Of a stretch of 64,000 nucleotides of DNA, positions 18,657 to 27,586 are shown piece after piece. The DNA comes from Asticcacaulis sp. UBA2476 (lineage in GTDB: Bacteria > Pseudomonadota > Alphaproteobacteria > Caulobacterales > Caulobacteraceae): contig DDPE01000074.1 in NCBI GenBank assembly GCA_002342035.1, forward strand, positions 38,431-102,430, in the 5' to 3' direction. Positions within the stretch are counted from its first letter, which is position 1. The number at the start of each line of letters is the position of its first letter. Under the pieces are notes generated by a model. It ran no database searches. It was given only the letters and a program-made list of their open reading frames with translations, and was not told the origin of the DNA. The position numbers were made by a program, and so were the translations under genes.

Positions 18657-21068
18657 ATGAACGGCAAGCGTACACAATTAAAATTCTATCTGCTGGGGCT
18701 GACGGCCCTGAGTGGAATCATGTCGGCTCCGGCAATGGCTCAAGAAGCCGCTGCCACGGACGACACCGTGACCGAAGTGGTCGTCACCGGTGCCCGCGAT
18801 CTGGCAGGCGTCAAGCAAAAGCGCTCAACCAGCAGCGTCTTCGGCATCGACAAGCCGCTGGTCGACACGCCACGCGCCGTGACCGAAATTTCGGATAAGC
18901 TGCTGTCGCGCTATTCGATCAAGAGCGTCTATGACTTTACGGCGGTGGCCGCGGGCACCTATACCGGTTCCTACTTCGGCGTTCCGGGCAGCCTGAACAT
19001 CCGTGGCACCATGGCCGACAACTATTATAACGGCTTTCAGGGCCTGTCGAACTTTGCCAACTACCCGACGCCGGTTGATGCGACCTCATCGATTGAAATC
19101 GTACGCGGCCCGACCTCTCCGGTTTATGGTGCCGGTCAGGTTGGCGGCTTCATGAACTTTATCCCGAAGACGGGATATGGCGAAGGCACCAAGTACGTCA
19201 ACGAACTGGGCGGCGATGCGTCGATCACCGTTGGCTCTTACGGTGAAAAGGTTGTCACGGGCAACCTGTCGGTGCCGGTCGACTGGAAAGGCAACAGTGC
19301 CGGTCTGCACATCTTTGCCAAGGCCGAAGATTCCGACAGCTTCTATAAGGGCATGCACCCGTCGTCCGAAGTGGCGCAGATTGCCTTTGCCAGTGACCTG
19401 GGCTCAAAATGGTCGCTGGAAACCAGCTATCAGTTCATCCATTCCGACGGCTATCTGAAAAATATCGGCTGGAACCGCGTCACGCAAGACCTGATCGATA
19501 ATGGTAACTATATCTCAGGCTCACCCATCGCCAAGATCAATGACGGCTCAACGCCGTTCATCACGGCGGGTCAGTTCTTTGGCACCGCCTTTGGATCGAC
19601 GCTGTTGTTTACCGCGCCCTCAATCGGCGTGACTCCGACACCGAACGATTTCACCACCCTTGATCCGGCCACGGTCAAGCTTGTTAAGCTGTCGCCGCGC
19701 ACCACCTTCATTGACGAAGGCGTTGACCTCAACGAGGCCATGACCCACACCCTCTATGCCGGTGTGTCACGTGTGTTCGAAAGCGGCGGCAAGCTGAAGT
19801 TCGAGGGCTTCCTCAACACGCTCGATTCAGAAAACTACCAAAGCTACGGCTTCGGCAGCAAGTACATGTCGACCTTGAGTGAGCAGCGCATCACCTATAC
19901 CCAGGACTTCACGACCGGCCCGCTGGAGTGGAAGACGGTATCCGGTGTCAGCCATCGCTTCACCCATGCCCATGTTCAGGGCAGCCTGAATGACTTTGTT
20001 ATCTCCGAGGATCGCCGTGACCTGAGCGTCGGGCCGACCCCTGACGACCGCTTCAATAACCCGTTTGCGGCGGGCTATAGCTGGGCCACCGACGTGACCA
20101 GCAAGATCCACAACTACGGCGTCTTCATGCTGGGCGATGCGACCTGGGGGCCGGTCAGCCTGACCATCGGCGGTCGCTCGGACAAGTATGAGGTTGAGGC
20201 GCGCAACATTGGTCGTGAAACCGCAGGCGTACATGTCACCCGCGCTGACGACGATACGGCTTACAGCTATAACGCGTCGCTGGCCTATAAGTTCGACTGG
20301 GCGACCTTCTACACCACCTATGCCCGCGCCAAGTCGCTGCAGGTCGATCAGGGCGGTGGTCTGGCCCCCAGCCTGATCCTCAACGGCGCTTATCTCGGCA
20401 ATTCGCGTCTGCGTGAAGCCGGGGTCAAGACCTCGCAGTTCGGCGGACGTTTGTTTGCCGCTCTGGCCGTCTATGATCAGGATCGTTCTTACCTGAGCCA
20501 GCCACCGTCGGGTGTGCAGACCGTCAGCGCCCTGCGCACCCAAGGGATCGAAGCGGAACTGCGCTACCTCGTCACCGAAAGCTTTGGCATGACGGCGACC
20601 TTTACCAAGCAAAAGACCAAGATGCAGCCGACCGCCGGTGCTGGTTTCTTCGTCACCGTGCCGTCCTGTCTGGCCGGCATTGAATGTACCGAAGGCTACG
20701 GCGGTTATGCCTTCTCCAATGCCAACTACTTCCCCGGTATGCAGGACGGCTATTACCTGCACGCCACGCCGGAAACCAGCGGATCACTGTTTGCCACCTA
20801 TGATAAGCGCGGCAAATGGGGTGTCACCGGCGGCGTGACCTATGCGTCGGAAACCGGCGGCTTCCTGCCGGGCTCGATCGTCCTGCCGGAATATATGGTG
20901 GCTCGTGCCGGGGCCTATTACATCCACGGACCGTACCGGTTTGATTTCAACGTCGATAACCTGTTCGATGAGGAATATTTCCTGGCCAACAGCGATACCG
21001 ACGCCAATGCCAACGTCCTGCCCGGTATCGGTCGGACGATGCGCTTAAAGCTCAGCCGGACGTTCTAA
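18657..21068 (+). CDS. TonB-dependent outer-membrane receptor
   Basis: An 803-residue outer-membrane active-transport barrel. The signal peptide is FYLLGLTALSGIMSAPAMA. The TonB-box-like segment is VTEVVVTGA. The plug domain (about 50-170) has NIRGTMADNYYNGF and SIEIVRGPTSPVYGAGQVGG. The barrel follows and ends with the expected aromatic C-terminus LKLSRTF, preceded by YRFDFNVDNLFDEEYF. It resembles siderophore-type receptors in the plug, but its position among catabolic genes suggests uptake of the pathway's substrate. A hairpin follows the gene. Confidence 0.92.
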   Translation: MNGKRTQLKFYLLGLTALSGIMSAPAMAQEAAATDDTVTEVVVTGARDLAGVKQKRSTSSVFGIDKPLVDTPRAVTEISDKLLSRYSIKSVYDFTAVAAGTYTGSYFGVPGSLNIRGTMADNYYNGFQGLSNFANYPTPVDATSSIEIVRGPTSPVYGAGQVGGFMNFIPKTGYGEGTKYVNELGGDASITVGSYGEKVVTGNLSVPVDWKGNSAGLHIFAKAEDSDSFYKGMHPSSEVAQIAFASDLGSKWSLETSYQFIHSDGYLKNIGWNRVTQDLIDNGNYISGSPIAKINDGSTPFITAGQFFGTAFGSTLLFTAPSIGVTPTPNDFTTLDPATVKLVKLSPRTTFIDEGVDLNEAMTHTLYAGVSRVFESGGKLKFEGFLNTLDSENYQSYGFGSKYMSTLSEQRITYTQDFTTGPLEWKTVSGVSHRFTHAHVQGSLNDFVISEDRRDLSVGPTPDDRFNNPFAAGYSWATDVTSKIHNYGVFMLGDATWGPVSLTIGGRSDKYEVEARNIGRETAGVHVTRADDDTAYSYNASLAYKFDWATFYTTYARAKSLQVDQGGGLAPSLILNGAYLGNSRLREAGVKTSQFGGRLFAALAVYDQDRSYLSQPPSGVQTVSALRTQGIEAELRYLVTESFGMTATFTKQKTKMQPTAGAGFFVTVPSCLAGIECTEGYGGYAFSNANYFPGMQDGYYLHATPETSGSLFATYDKRGKWGVTGGVTYASETGGFLPGSIVLPEYMVARAGAYYIHGPYRFDFNVDNLFDEEYFLANSDTDANANVLPGIGRTMRLKLSRTF

Positions 21069-21118
21069 AGCCGGTGAGGGCTGTTCCACCCCGAACAGCC
21101 AGTGGTGTGTTGCGTAAA

Positions 21119-21163
21119 GAAACAGGTTCGGTTCCCTTTGGGGCCGGACCTGTTCCTGTGTTT
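21119..21163 (+). terminator. Probable terminator after the TonB-receptor gene
   Basis: AACAGGT and ACCTGTT enclose a GC-rich, partly wobble-paired inner stem (TCGGTTCC / GGGGCCGG), followed by CCTGTGTTTTT. The next ribosome site (AAGGAG, 21166-21171) begins immediately after, so read-through into the esterase gene is possible. Confidence 0.5.
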
Positions 21164-21177
21164 TTAAGGAGCGGAAG

Positions 21178-22686
21178 ATGCGTAAAGCGATGTTGATGTC
21201 GGCGGCCCTGATGGCCTTCGCACCTGTTGTGTGGGCGGGGCCAAAGGTTCAGATTGATGCAGGGACGATTGAGGGTGTGAGTGCGGCAGGCATCGACCGC
21301 TATCTGGGCATCCCTTACGCCGCGCCGCCGGTCGGTGAATTACGTTGGCGCGCGCCACAAACTCCGGCCCCGTGGGCATCTGTGCTTGAGGCCAGAAGCT
21401 ATGGCCCTGATTGCGTGCAGATGGACATGGATAGCCCGCCGGGACCTGGGTTCGTCAATCCTGAATCCGAGGACTGTCTCTATCTTAACGTCTGGGCGCC
21501 GGAAAATGCGGCCAATAAAAAGCTGCCTGTCATGGTGTGGATCTATGGCGGGGCGTTCATCATGGGGGCGTCGTCCTACCCCAGCTATGACGGCACGGCC
21601 TTTGCCAAACAGGATGTCATCGTGGTGTCGATGAACTACCGCGTCGGCCGGTTCGGGTTCTTTGCCCATCCTGAGTTAAGTGTGCCGGGCGAAGCCGTTG
21701 GCAATTTCGGCCTGATGGACCAAATCAAGGCTCTGAAATGGGTGCAGGCCAATATCTCAGCCTTTGGCGGCGATGCCGGTAATGTCACCATATTTGGTGA
21801 GTCGGCGGGGGCGTCTTCGGTCAACTTCCTGATGGCGTCACCGGCAGCCAAGGGTCTGTTCCATAAGGCCATCGCTCAATCCGGCGGCACCAATGCCTAT
21901 GTCAAACCGCTGTCTAAGGCCCATGCCGATGCGGTCGCCTGGGGCGAAAAGGTCGGGGCGAAATCCGCCGAAGATTTGCGCAAACTGCCTGCCGCCACCG
22001 TGCTGGGCGCCCCGGTCATTGCCCCCGAAACCGTCATTGCCGACGGCCAGATCGTGTCAAAATCGACGCCGGAGGCTTATCTGGCCGGTGAGATTGCCGA
22101 TATCCCTTATCTGGTCGGGGCCAATGACTATGAGGAAAGCCTGATCAAATGGCTGCCGGGGGCGGAAAAGAAATTGATCGAAAGCCTTGGGCCTAAAGGC
22201 GAGGCGGTGGTGAAGCTTTATATGGCCGACGGCACATCGCGTGAGGTCGCTGAAAAGCGGGTGTGGGGCGAATATGCCATGACCTTGCCCGCCCGCTGGC
22301 GCGCCGATCAGCGCGCGAAATCCGGTGGCAAGGTCTGGCTCTACCGCTTTTCTTATGTGCCGGAAACGCTGCGGGCGACCACGCCGGGGGCAGGCCATGA
22401 GAACGAGATCGAGATGGTCTTTGACATCCGCGATAGCCGCACCGCGCGTCATGACTGGACGGCGGCGGACTTGAAGATGGCGTCGTCCATGAACCGCTAC
22501 TGGGCCAATTTCGCCAAGACCGGTAATCCGAATGGGGATGGGCCAAATGGTGGGGGTTTAGCGCCATGGCCCGCCTATACGGTCAAATCGCGCACCCTGA
22601 TGCACTTTGGTAAGGACGGCATCGCGCCGGTCAAGGATTTCGCCAAGGCCCGCCTGGATGCGCTTGAGGCGGCGACAACTAAATAA
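21178..22686 (+). CDS. Exported type-B carboxylesterase/lipase
   Basis: A 502-residue alpha/beta-hydrolase with a signal peptide (MLMSAALMAFAPVVWA). The nucleophile elbow is GESAGAS with Ser209, the oxyanion GG is in IYGGAF (122-127) and a catalytic His is likely in GAGHENEIE. The family hydrolyses carboxylic esters, including feruloyl and other plant esters. AAGGAG sits 6 bases before the ATG. Its stop codon directly abuts the stop codon of the convergent ribokinase gene. Confidence 0.88.
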   Translation: MRKAMLMSAALMAFAPVVWAGPKVQIDAGTIEGVSAAGIDRYLGIPYAAPPVGELRWRAPQTPAPWASVLEARSYGPDCVQMDMDSPPGPGFVNPESEDCLYLNVWAPENAANKKLPVMVWIYGGAFIMGASSYPSYDGTAFAKQDVIVVSMNYRVGRFGFFAHPELSVPGEAVGNFGLMDQIKALKWVQANISAFGGDAGNVTIFGESAGASSVNFLMASPAAKGLFHKAIAQSGGTNAYVKPLSKAHADAVAWGEKVGAKSAEDLRKLPAATVLGAPVIAPETVIADGQIVSKSTPEAYLAGEIADIPYLVGANDYEESLIKWLPGAEKKLIESLGPKGEAVVKLYMADGTSREVAEKRVWGEYAMTLPARWRADQRAKSGGKVWLYRFSYVPETLRATTPGAGHENEIEMVFDIRDSRTARHDWTAADLKMASSMNRYWANFAKTGNPNGDGPNGGGLAPWPAYTVKSRTLMHFGKDGIAPVKDFAKARLDALEAATTK

Positions 22687-23628
22687 TTACACCGTCTCCG
22701 ACAAAAACGCCTCGACCTCAGCGCGGGTCGGGGCGGAATTGGCTGAGGGGCGCGACACCGAAATGGCAGCGGCGGCTGAGGCAAATTCCAGCGCGTCAAT
22801 AAGTGAGCGTCCCCCCGCCAGTTCGCAGGCCAGAGCGGCGTTAAACACATCACCAGCTCCAGTGGCATCCACGGCCTCAACCCGAAACGCCGGCAGGCGG
22901 ATCAATGTCCCCTCGACCAGGGCAGCACAACCATTTGCGCCCAGCGTCGCCACCACCTGACCGGCCCCGGCCTTGCTCAAGGCGTGCAGAGCGGCGTGCA
23001 GGGTGGCATCACCCAGTCCCTCTATGCCCGTCAGGCTGGACAGTTCGGTATCGTTGGGCGTGACCACATCGGCCAGCGGCATCAGTGCCAGCGCCGCTAT
23101 ATCGACGGGGGCGGGATTAAGTATGGTCTTCACCCCATGCGCACGGGCGATCTCCAGCGCCTTACGCACGGCCTCAAGCGGAATTTCAAGCTGCACCACC
23201 ACCACATCGGCCACGGCGATCAGGTGGGCGGCGGCCTCGATCATCTCCGGCGTGACGCAGGCATTGGCACCGGGGGCGACGGCAATCGTGTTCTGACCAT
23301 CCGCGGCGACGGTGATATGGGCGGTGCCGGTCGGCATTGCAGCCACGGTTTCGACATGCAGGTCGTTGACACCATTGGCCTTGAGATAGGCGCGGGCCTG
23401 CTGACCGAAGGCATCGTCACCGACCGCGCCGACCATGCGAGTGTCACACCCCAGCCGCGCCATCGCCACCGCCTGATTGAGGCCCTTACCGCCGATGACG
23501 GTGGTAAAGCTCTTGCCCATCACGGTTTCATTGGCGCGCGGCAAGGCTTTGACCTCAACGATGAAATCTGCATTGATCGAACCAACAACGACGATTTTAG
23601 GCGTGGCAATTTTAGCGGGCGTAGACAT
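22687..23628 (-). CDS. rbsK: Ribokinase (PfkB family)
   Basis: A 313-residue sugar kinase phosphorylating ribose at O5 or a related sugar. PfkB signature 1 is GGKGLNQAVAMARLG (47-61), and signature 2 is DATGAGD (254-260) with Asp260 as the catalytic base. The N-terminal substrate motif VVGSINADFIV fits ribokinase. GGAG lies 7 bases before the ATG. It downstream-follows the fusion gene on the same strand (123 bp gap). A ribosyl- or other sugar-containing substrate in the pathway would explain its presence; this is inference. Confidence 0.87.
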   Translation of the reverse strand: MSTPAKIATPKIVVVGSINADFIVEVKALPRANETVMGKSFTTVIGGKGLNQAVAMARLGCDTRMVGAVGDDAFGQQARAYLKANGVNDLHVETVAAMPTGTAHITVAADGQNTIAVAPGANACVTPEMIEAAAHLIAVADVVVVQLEIPLEAVRKALEIARAHGVKTILNPAPVDIAALALMPLADVVTPNDTELSSLTGIEGLGDATLHAALHALSKAGAGQVVATLGANGCAALVEGTLIRLPAFRVEAVDATGAGDVFNAALACELAGGRSLIDALEFASAAAAISVSRPSANSAPTRAEVEAFLSETV

Positions 23629-23751
23629 GACACTCTCCGGAAACGGATTTCATGATATGACAAGTCCACAAACGATGGTCTTGTCCTGGGGCGCATGACC
23701 TCTTGTTACGGGATGAGGCCCCGCGTTCGCCATGTGGCATATTACCGCGAA

Positions 23752-26082
23752 CTATCCGGTGAAAATACCCTTGCGGATAATGGCGTGAGCGCCCCAGTTG
23801 CCATTGACCATCTGGGTGACACCAAAATCGACCCCGACCGACAACAGCGATATGGCCTCATCTTCGCTCAGGCCCTTGGTGGTCATCAAAAACCGGCGGG
23901 CCTTGCGAAAGGCATCGCGCATGGCCCCTTCGATCGAGGCCTTTTTGTAGATTTCGCTCTGGGCCTTATCGCCCAGTTCGCGTAGGTAATTGGGCTGGGA
24001 AAAGCCCATGATCACCCATTCGTCCTTGGTCTCAATCAGCGGGTAATCCAGATCGCGCAGCGGGTCGCGCTGGGTTGATTTAGGGTGCAGGACTATCTGG
24101 ATCAGGGCCGTCATCGAACACTCAATCGCCGTGCCGCACAGCTCAGAGTCGCCTTGTGACGCATGGGGATCGCCCAGCGACAGCAGGGCCTCCGCCACAT
24201 TGACGGGCAGGAAAATCGATGCGCCGGGGCCTAAGCGCCAGTTGTCGATATTGCCGCCGAAATTGGCCGGTGGCACGGAATCGACCAGCCCCTCCTGAGC
24301 GGGGGCGACCGCCACAAACCCGAAATGCGGCCGCACCGGAATTTCGACATTGCGCAGGACATCATAGTTTTTCTGAATGGTCGTATGGTCAATCGGCACG
24401 CCCGGATAGTCGTAGCGGTCGTGTTTTGTGCCGTAAGGGTCGATCTGCGGCGTGTAGCGGAAATTATAGACGGCGTGGGCACAACAGCGCTCATGGCCGG
24501 TTTCGACCTCATAGATGGTGACGACTTCGCGCGGTTTCGGCTCGGTCAGCAGGTCGTGGTAGTGAAACCCCCAATAGGCGGCGACATTGCTGCCAAAGCT
24601 GCGACCGGCAAATTTCGGATTGGCTGACGGGCGGGTCTTGATCTCCAGGAAGCGCACCTCAACCACATCGCCGGGTTTGGCCCCCATGACCCCGATCGGG
24701 CCGGTGCAAATGTGGACGCCAAAGCCTTCGCCAGCCCCGCGCCCGACCGCGGAGCCGTCCATCGGCCCGGCTCCGCGTCGTTCGATCGCCTTACCTTCAG
24801 GTGTCCAGGCATAGACGCTTTCGGCCCCGGCATCGCCCTCGATCATGCGTTCATAGTCATCAGCCGCATGGTGGGTCAGGGTTTCAATGGTCACATAATC
24901 GCCCGACTGCACTCTAAGTGTCGGTTTAAGATTGCGGCTGATATAGCCCCAGTGCACGGTCTCCGGTGAGGCGGGCAGGTAGTGGTGACGCACACCGGAT
25001 TGCACCGGCAAAGGCGCGTCTTCTACATCAGTTTCAACCGTCACCGCCTCTTCGGTTTCCAGAGCGTCATCATCGGGGGCCGCCAGCGGTTTTTCCTGAC
25101 GGGCGGTCGGGCGGCCGCGGCGCGGGGCCTCGGCATCTTCGTTTTCAAGCGGCGGCGATTTACGGTATTCACGCGGGGACACGCCGTACTGCTCACGAAA
25201 GGCCCGGCTGAAAGACGCCGAGTCATTAAACCCCCACTGGAACAGAATATCGGAAATTGATTTCTGGGCATGGAGCGGGCTCAACAGGTCCATCCGGCAG
25301 CGCTCTAACCGGCGCAGTTTGACATAGTGCCCGAAGCTTTCATCAACCGTTTCAAACAGTTTCTGCAAATACCTCATGGAGATGCCATGCTCGGACGCTA
25401 CCTGTTGCAGGTTCAGGTTCGGGTCGGACAGGTGCATTTCTATGGTCTGAAACACCCGCTCCAGCAGCATGGCCCGCGCCCCCGCTGATCCGCCCAGCGA
25501 CTTGGACGGCGCGCCTTCCATCAGGGCGGTCAGCAGAAATTCCGGCAAACTGAGTTCAACCGGCCGCACCCGGTCGGTATTCAGGTCGTTGATGGTGTCG
25601 GCCACTGAGCGCAACATGCCTGACAATATCCGTCCTGCGCCGGTATCGCTGGCGATCAGGTTGATTCCGTCCGGCAAGGGGTTGCGTACTCGTAGCGCCA
25701 GATAGGGCTTGGGCACCTTGATCAGCAGAAAGCGGTGATCGCGGTGGAAATCGAGGACGGCTTCGATGTTGCCGTCACCAAAGACGATATCGCCTTCGCG
25801 TACATTCAGGACATGGGTGCCGTGGCTGACCTTCAGGTCGCCTTCCAGCAGTTGTAGCAACCAGATATGATCCGGCTGATCCTGCATGTCGATCTTGACG
25901 ATCTGGGCGGTGGACGACACGCTGATGAAATCGACGCCCTGAGTGCTCTGGTAGCTCGACAGTTCGCCGTAGGCCGTGTCGGTGCTCAAGGCCTCCAGTT
26001 TCAGGGATTTACGCTGCAATGCAAAGCGCCAGGAGTCCCAGCGTTGTTCCTTAGGGTAGGCATTGGTCGTAAAACGCAACAT
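23752..26082 (-). CDS. AraC regulator - acetamidase/formamidase fusion protein
   Basis: A single uninterrupted 776-codon gene joining two normally separate proteins. Residues 1-195 form a cupin-like AraC sensor domain. Residues about 210-305 form the double helix-turn-helix (SEHGISMRYLQKLFE; ILFQWGFNDSASFSRAFRE; YGVSPREYRK). Residues 306-370 are a polar linker with RRGRPTAR (321-328), reminiscent of an AT-hook. Residues 371-776 form a full FmdA/AmdA amidase with ETVHWGY, THHAAD, HICTGPIGVMGAKPGD, FGGNIDNWRLGPGA and GDPHASQGDSELCGTAIE. No ATG codon occurs between residues 264 and 413, so separate translation of the amidase from an ATG is unlikely. Possible roles are a substrate-consuming sensor or a DNA-tethered enzyme. 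Confidence 0.88.
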   Translation of the reverse strand: MLRFTTNAYPKEQRWDSWRFALQRKSLKLEALSTDTAYGELSSYQSTQGVDFISVSSTAQIVKIDMQDQPDHIWLLQLLEGDLKVSHGTHVLNVREGDIVFGDGNIEAVLDFHRDHRFLLIKVPKPYLALRVRNPLPDGINLIASDTGAGRILSGMLRSVADTINDLNTDRVRPVELSLPEFLLTALMEGAPSKSLGGSAGARAMLLERVFQTIEMHLSDPNLNLQQVASEHGISMRYLQKLFETVDESFGHYVKLRRLERCRMDLLSPLHAQKSISDILFQWGFNDSASFSRAFREQYGVSPREYRKSPPLENEDAEAPRRGRPTARQEKPLAAPDDDALETEEAVTVETDVEDAPLPVQSGVRHHYLPASPETVHWGYISRNLKPTLRVQSGDYVTIETLTHHAADDYERMIEGDAGAESVYAWTPEGKAIERRGAGPMDGSAVGRGAGEGFGVHICTGPIGVMGAKPGDVVEVRFLEIKTRPSANPKFAGRSFGSNVAAYWGFHYHDLLTEPKPREVVTIYEVETGHERCCAHAVYNFRYTPQIDPYGTKHDRYDYPGVPIDHTTIQKNYDVLRNVEIPVRPHFGFVAVAPAQEGLVDSVPPANFGGNIDNWRLGPGASIFLPVNVAEALLSLGDPHASQGDSELCGTAIECSMTALIQIVLHPKSTQRDPLRDLDYPLIETKDEWVIMGFSQPNYLRELGDKAQSEIYKKASIEGAMRDAFRKARRFLMTTKGLSEDEAISLLSVGVDFGVTQMVNGNWGAHAIIRKGIFTG

Positions 26083-26599
26083 GGGGCTATCCGGCAGTTA
26101 GGGTGAACGCAAGGGACAGGGTTTGCCTAAGATGTTTCATCTTATGCACTGTAATATAATGGTAATTTTTGATTTCACGGGCGGGGCGGCACCGGGGGCT
26201 CCCCTGCGTCACCTTGTCGCCTGTAAGGTTATTGGCGGGTTAAACCCAAAATCTGTCAACGTCAGGCAGGGGTTTGTGCGCGTACAGACAAGAAAACGTG
26301 CAGAGGGAACACAGGCGTTTTCGCAAATGCAAAAAAACGGTCACAATGGAACGCTGCCCGGTGCAAAACATCTGAGGGAAAACTACACCGGGTCCATTGT
26401 GACCGGCCCAAGTTCGAGGGGAGGCGGGCACCTTACCCATAAATCGGGTACGCTCGCGGGTCTTGATCGGTCGCGTCCTGAAACTTGGTGGCGCGTTTGA
26501 GGACGGATATCTGTTCAAGATTATGTGCCTTTATCGACAAGTCACGCACCACGGGTCTCGCTATGGTGGCTCATCGAGTTTTGCTTTGAGGTAGTGAGT
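26083..26599. promoter_or_regulatory. 517 bp divergent control region with a nested inverted repeat
   Basis: It separates the fusion gene (leftward) from the reductase operon (rightward). I see no credible gene: the frames inside lack ribosome sites and recognisable protein. Its main feature is the large dyad at 26339-26404. The reductase start is marked by GAGG at 26588-26591. Promoters of both operons must lie here. Confidence 0.6.
26339..26404. promoter_or_regulatory. Nested 66 bp inverted repeat, candidate operator
   Basis: The left arm is GGTCACAATGGA (26339-26350), six unpaired bases, then CCCGGTG (26357-26363). The right arm is CACCGGG (26386-26392) followed directly by TCCATTGTGACC (26393-26404). 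That is 19 paired positions with one 6-base bulge and a 22-base loop. It is too far from a T tract to be a terminator. It may be the binding site of the fusion regulator. Confidence 0.6.
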
Positions 26600-27574
26600 A
26601 TGTCGGAAACCCATCTTCGGGTGCGCGTCCATGAACTGACTGAGGTTGGCCAAAGTGGCCAAGCCGGTTGTGTGCGCATCCTTGACCTGAGAGCCGAAGA
26701 GGGTTCGGATCTGCCGCCGTTCGAGGCGGGTGCGCACATCGATATTGTGGCGCGTGAAGGGCTGATCCGGCAATATTCCCTGCTCAATGCGCCGTCGGAG
26801 TGTCACCGCTATGTGGTGGCCATTGCGCTGGATGCGACCAGCCGGGGCGGGTCAAAGCATTTTCATGACTGGGTTGAGCCTGACGATATTCTGACCATCA
26901 GTGCGCCGCGCTGCCATTTTCACCTCAATGAAGACAGCCCCTATACGGTGCTGATTGCCGGCGGGATCGGGGTGACGCCGGTGTGGTCGATGGCGCAGCG
27001 CCTGCTGGAACTGGGTAGGCCGTTTGAGTTTCACTACGGTGCCCGCGCCCGGTCGCAGGCGGCGCTGCTGCCGGAAATTGAGGCGACGCTTAAGGCCGCA
27101 GGCGTACGGTTTGAGGCGCGATTTGAGGACAACGGCGGTGCGCGGCTTAATCTGACGGATATTTTCGAGGCCGCTCCGGAAGGCGCGCATTTCTACGCCT
27201 GCGGCCCATCGGGGATGCTGGATGCCTATATCGCTGCCGGTACGGCGCGTGGGGTGGACTATGTTCACTATGAACGGTTTTCCGGGGTTGAGGCGGCGGC
27301 CACCGAAGGCGGCTTTGAGGTCGAACTGGCCCGAACCGGCGGCTGTTATGAGGTGCCTTCGGGGCTGACCATTCTTGAGGCGTTGAAGGCCCACGGCATC
27401 AATGTGCCCCATTCATGCGCCGAAGGTATCTGCGGCGCTTGTGAATGTGGGGTCTTATCGGGTATCCCCGACCATCGCGACAGTGTGCTGACCGACGCGG
27501 AAAAAGCCGCCAACACGACTATGATGGTGTGCTGCTCCGGATCGCGCTCGCCCAAGCTCGTGCTTGACCTGTAA
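26600..27574 (+). CDS. Oxygenase reductase: flavin, NAD and C-terminal [2Fe-2S] ferredoxin domains
   Basis: A 324-residue class IA-type reductase (phthalate dioxygenase reductase / VanB type). The flavin site is RQYSLLN (57-63). The NAD(P) site is IAGGIGVTPVWSM, with YACGPSGML further on. The plant-type ferredoxin domain has C273, C278, C281 and C311 (CAEGICGAC, then VCC). I chose ATG 26600 (MSETHLRV), with GAGG 8 bases upstream, over an upstream ATG at 26525. It should pass electrons from NAD(P)H to the Rieske oxygenase at 16079-17287, 9 kb away. First gene of a three-gene operon. Confidence 0.9.
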   Translation: MSETHLRVRVHELTEVGQSGQAGCVRILDLRAEEGSDLPPFEAGAHIDIVAREGLIRQYSLLNAPSECHRYVVAIALDATSRGGSKHFHDWVEPDDILTISAPRCHFHLNEDSPYTVLIAGGIGVTPVWSMAQRLLELGRPFEFHYGARARSQAALLPEIEATLKAAGVRFEARFEDNGGARLNLTDIFEAAPEGAHFYACGPSGMLDAYIAAGTARGVDYVHYERFSGVEAAATEGGFEVELARTGGCYEVPSGLTILEALKAHGINVPHSCAEGICGACECGVLSGIPDHRDSVLTDAEKAANTTMMVCCSGSRSPKLVLDL

Positions 27575-27586
27575 CCGGATAGACTG

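Noticed and set aside
23752..26082. The fusion as an artefact of two separate genes
   Set aside because: The frame is continuous, the linker has a plausible composition, and the amidase part has no early ATG of its own. A sequencing error at the junction cannot be fully excluded.
26123..26518. Possible genes inside the 517 bp gap upstream of the reductase operon
   Set aside because: Frames on both strands overlap the inverted repeat, lack ribosome sites and give no recognisable protein.
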